Below, piece after piece: positions 62,596 through 64,000 of a stretch of 64,000 nt of DNA. The notes under the pieces were generated by a model. The model was not told the DNA's origin, did no database searches, and worked only from the letters and a program-made list of their open reading frames with translations. Where the stretch lies: positions 66,020,471 through 66,084,470 of the forward strand of contig NC_087063.1 in the NCBI RefSeq assembly GCF_963678635.1, in the 5' to 3' direction. A program made the position numbers and the translations under genes. This DNA is from Symsagittifera roscoffensis. Lineage: Eukaryota > Xenacoelomorpha > Acoela > Convolutidae. How positions within the stretch are numbered: position 1 is the first letter of the stretch; every line of letters begins with the position of its first letter.

Positions 62596-64000
62596 ATGGT
62601 CAACACGAGGAGTAGTAGAGAGAACAAAACAAAAGAGGGCGCGGAAGGGAAACAAGCGGAACCCGCCAACGAGATTGACCTAGAAACACCAGACCAGAGT
62701 GTGGATGAGGTGGAGAAGAAGACGACGGAGTCAACACCAATGCCGAATGCAGAAAAACCAAATCCAAAGTCGATGGATTTCTCGCCGATAGACACCGTGG
62801 AAGACAAAACGGGCAACACGCCAGAAACGGTAAAGGACGAGTCTCAAGCAAAAAGAACGTCATTTACTGAAAGGTTGGCAATGATGGTCGGGATGAAATC
62901 AAGAGACATAGTGACGGAGGAACCGAAAACCGAGAAAGGCAAAACGTTCGGAACAGTTTCCACAAAAACGACAAACACCGACCAAAACGAAGACCAGGTC
63001 AGACCGGGAGCAGCAGCCAACAACAGGGCAACAGCTGACCAAGAAACAACAACTTCTCTCGATATGGGCGATCTGATGGCGAAGTTAGATCAGATCGACA
63101 GAAGACTAAAGTGCAGCGAGGAGGATCGCGAAGTGATAAAAAAAGATTTAAGATACAACAAACATGAGTACCAGGACAACTATTTCAATCTGGCGAAAGC
63201 GACAGAGGAAAAGTTTCAGCAGATGTCAGACAAGGTAGATGCCACTGATGGAGAGCCAGGCAAGAACATCAAAAAAGACATGCAAGAGATGAAGCAACCG
63301 TATGACGCAGTGAACAGCCAGTTGGGGAGTCTGGAAACGAGAATGGACACAATGAGTAGGGACCAGGCTGAGAGTTCATGTGCAATACAGGCAAAACTAG
63401 ACGCCATCTTGAGAAACTCTACGTCACAGGATAGGCCGGCAGCGGAACGAACGCAAGGCAACAGAGTTGACTTTGTGGAACCACAACGGAACAAACGGCA
63501 ATCAACACCGTTACCATTACCCCGGGATGCCGCGAGTACAGCACCGGGGGGGGGGGGGGCAAAGCAATTATGAAAAGTGGAACAGCAAATACGACGAGTG
63601 GTCCAGGGGATTCCACGACTCACAATAACGTGGGACCGGATGTCATGACGTGGGCAAGCACCTGGGAAATGATGAACAGGACACTAGAAGCCTTCGCCAC
63701 GAGGAACACCGACTCGAGTGACAGAGGAAGTAACAAATCCAGGAAAACTTTGAAAAAACCGAAAGAATTCAAAGATGATTCAGATGGATGCATTGATACT
63801 TGGGTAGAAGTCATGAGATTGCACTTGGAACAAGACAACTTGAACAATGAAAGGCAAGCATGCACAGCGATACTCAGCAACTTAGAAGGCACGGCGTTGA
63901 AATGCGTGGTTGTGAAGAAGGAAGAGGAACGCGACACTGCGGATAAAATCTTCGAGATATTGTTGAATCGATTCGGGTCAGGCATGAAGGGTCATCAAGC
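62596..64000 (+). CDS. gag: Element 2 Gag, frameshifted, runs off the window
   Basis: Open from the ATG at 62,596 (MVNTRSSRENKTKEGAEGKQ) to 63,573, where a run of G's (from about 63,547) throws the frame. The frame that follows encodes TWASTWEMMNRTLEAFATRN, FKDDSDGCIDTWVEVMRLHL, LEGTALKCVVVKKEEERDTA and KIFEILLNRFGSG, the capsid core shared with element 1, and is cut by the window edge. The first part is a charged, helical N-terminal region. Pol lies beyond the window. Confidence 0.85.

Larger units (their letters stand above)
37939..64000 (+). mobile_element. Element 2: Ty3-type LTR retroelement, interrupted, 3' end outside window
   Basis: The reading is: partial 5' LTR (37,939-38,164), primer-binding site (38,176-38,188), leader (38,189-38,464), a nested block (38,465-60,325 plus a 3-bp duplication), leader continued (60,329-62,595), then gag on the plus strand to the window edge. 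The GGA at 38,462-38,464 and again at 60,326-60,328 shows that the two leader halves were once joined. Its Gag is homologous to that of element 1 (GCIDTWVEVMRLHLEQDN against GCIDTWIEVMKLHFEEED), so the two belong to one lineage in opposite orientation. Confidence 0.8.

Overview
This is a repeat-rich stretch of nuclear DNA from an invertebrate animal. The evidence is spliceosomal exons with GT/AG borders, two nuclear-encoded mitochondrial genes (an NSUN3/4-type RNA methyltransferase and the complex III subunit UQCRB), C2H2 zinc-finger genes, LINEs, tRNA-derived repeats, a Maverick/Polinton relic and two Ty3-type LTR retroelements. The species cannot be named from the sequence.

Layout. 0.26-4.3 kb: decayed Maverick/Polinton genes, all on the minus strand (capsid-type proteins, a small basic protein, an integrase). 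4.3-13 kb: AT-rich DNA with a broken ORF near 6.3 kb, a C2H2 exon at 8.0 kb and a C2H2 exon at 12.2-12.6 kb. 13-17.3 kb: a palindrome cluster and two more small C2H2 genes. 17.3-22.6 kb: dispersed repeats, tRNA-like sequences and a foldback element. 22.6-35.0 kb: the UQCRB gene on the minus strand. Its two recognised exons are separated by an intron of 11,897 bp that holds a LINE and three tandem copies of a ~1.95-kb LINE-derived unit. 35.4-36.4 kb: the NSUN gene, directly upstream of UQCRB on the same strand. 36.7-37.9 kb: a broken LINE ORF1 with a PHD finger and CCHC knuckles.

From 37.9 kb to the end lies a nest of LTR elements that can be taken apart base by base. The oldest is element 2 on the plus strand: a 5' LTR remnant at 37,939, a long leader, and gag from 62.6 kb to the window edge. 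A ~900-bp LTR (LTR2, minus) landed in its leader (target duplication GGA). A ~20-kb element (element 1, minus, 38,680-59,641, 914-bp LTRs) then landed in that LTR2 (target duplication CAT). Finally a second solo LTR2 (plus) landed in the left LTR of element 1 (target duplication TAG).

Element 1 is the most unusual object here. It carries gag, protease, reverse transcriptase, RNase H and integrase. Its Pol ends in a degenerate macro domain related to OARD1/TARG1. Between pol and the 3' LTR it has ~5 kb of tightly packed, overlapping ORFs that I cannot assign to any family. Exact copies of its 3' polypurine-tract core recur inside pol, three of them at 66-bp spacing. Both elements have leaders of about 2.6-2.9 kb rich in element-specific short repeats.
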